DNA from: Candidatus Melainabacteria bacterium
GTDB taxonomy: Bacteria; Cyanobacteriota; Vampirovibrionia; Obscuribacterales; Obscuribacteraceae
Length of the DNA stretch: 64,000 nt
Assembly: GCA_003151275.1 (NCBI GenBank)
Contig: PLXC01000159.1
Coordinates: 54,760 to 118,759 of the forward strand
Direction: 5' to 3'
Every line of letters starts with the position of its first letter. The first letter of the stretch is position 1. Made by a program: the position numbers and the translations under genes. The notes under the pieces were generated by a model that saw only the letters and a program-made list of their open reading frames with translations, was not told the DNA's origin and made no database searches. Below, in pieces: positions 63,870 to 64,000 of this stretch.

Positions 63870-64000
63870 TTAGACCTGTCCGACCCAATCACTGGCCGAA
63901 ACCTTTGCCCAAGTCTTTCTGATCGCTTCGAATTCTTCTTTGCTTAGCGCTCCCTTTGCCAGTAAATCGGCATTCTCGCGCCACCGACCAGGCTTAGTCG
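63870..64000 (-). CDS. 3' end of a SHOCT-like protein (partial)
   Basis: The last 42 residues of a gene running in from the right edge. The segment ENADLLAKGALSKEEFEAIR is a SHOCT-type C-terminal helix pair, followed by a Trp-containing tail ending WVGQV. The rest of the gene lies beyond the window. Confidence 0.6.
   Translation of the reverse strand, partial: TKPGRWRENADLLAKGALSKEEFEAIRKTWAKVSASDWVGQV

Noticed and set aside
1..64000. tRNA, rRNA, CRISPR array, insertion sequence or prophage
   Set aside because: No cloverleaf with a T-loop motif, no direct-repeat/spacer array, and no transposase, integrase or phage structural gene was seen.

Overview
The window reads as one contiguous piece of a free-living bacterial chromosome: dense single-copy biosynthetic operons, short intergenic gaps and no phage, plasmid or insertion-sequence genes. 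Several features suggest a lineage near the non-photosynthetic Cyanobacteriota (Vampirovibrionia, for example Obscuribacterales): C5-pathway heme genes, a compact SRP RNA, Tad/Flp-type pilus parts, a Ser/Thr-kinase-like protein carrying pentapeptide repeats, and many long hypothetical secreted proteins. This placement is an inference from gene content and was not tested by phylogeny.

Layout. 0-5 kb: heme operon hemA-hemC-hemD, a hairpin with a T-run, then hemB and a small unknown gene. 5-11.5 kb: a truncated M50 protease, an O-methyltransferase, the SRP RNA gene, a stand-alone MshEN-like protein, a tandem universal stress protein, a histidine-kinase-like receptor without catalytic residues, and a TPR protein. 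11.5-21.5 kb: radical SAM protein, secreted S15 hydrolase, two low-complexity stress-type proteins, a secreted Ntn amidase, a superinfection-immunity-family membrane protein, a large lipoprotein, an ABC permease remnant, an SMP-30 lactonase, a 23-bp tandem repeat and a CsaA-like protein. 21.7-32.2 kb: Flp pilin, 5-oxoprolinase, SDR, RtcB, degenerate GGDEF protein, 2Fe-2S ferredoxin, and an EamA transporter with a histidine-rich tail.

32.4-35.4 kb holds a methyltransferase / flavin oxidoreductase / type III polyketide synthase operon behind a palindrome-rich promoter region. 35.7-40.3 kb is the threonine/aspartate operon hom-thrC-thrB-lysC. 40.4-53.2 kb contains phosphoglucomutase, hydrolases, membrane proteins, a pseudokinase with pentapeptide repeats and an S9 peptidase. 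53.3-58.5 kb runs def, rluE-like, moaD, moaE, moaA, a moaC-moaB fusion and moeA in one direction. 58.8-62.1 kb is a TadE/TadG-type cluster with a von Willebrand A domain protein. The window ends with a ferritin-like protein, a secreted alpha/beta hydrolase and the 3' end of a SHOCT-like gene.

Main observations: (1) a compact type III PKS operon with a perfect 11-bp inverted repeat and nested GTGAC half-sites upstream; (2) three signalling proteins of different families (histidine kinase, GGDEF, Ser/Thr kinase) that have each lost catalytic motif residues while keeping the fold, plus a stand-alone MshEN-like module of a c-di-GMP-binding family; (3) a dispersed palindromic repeat family of the AGCGCCGGC type; (4) two gene remnants, which point to past rearrangement.
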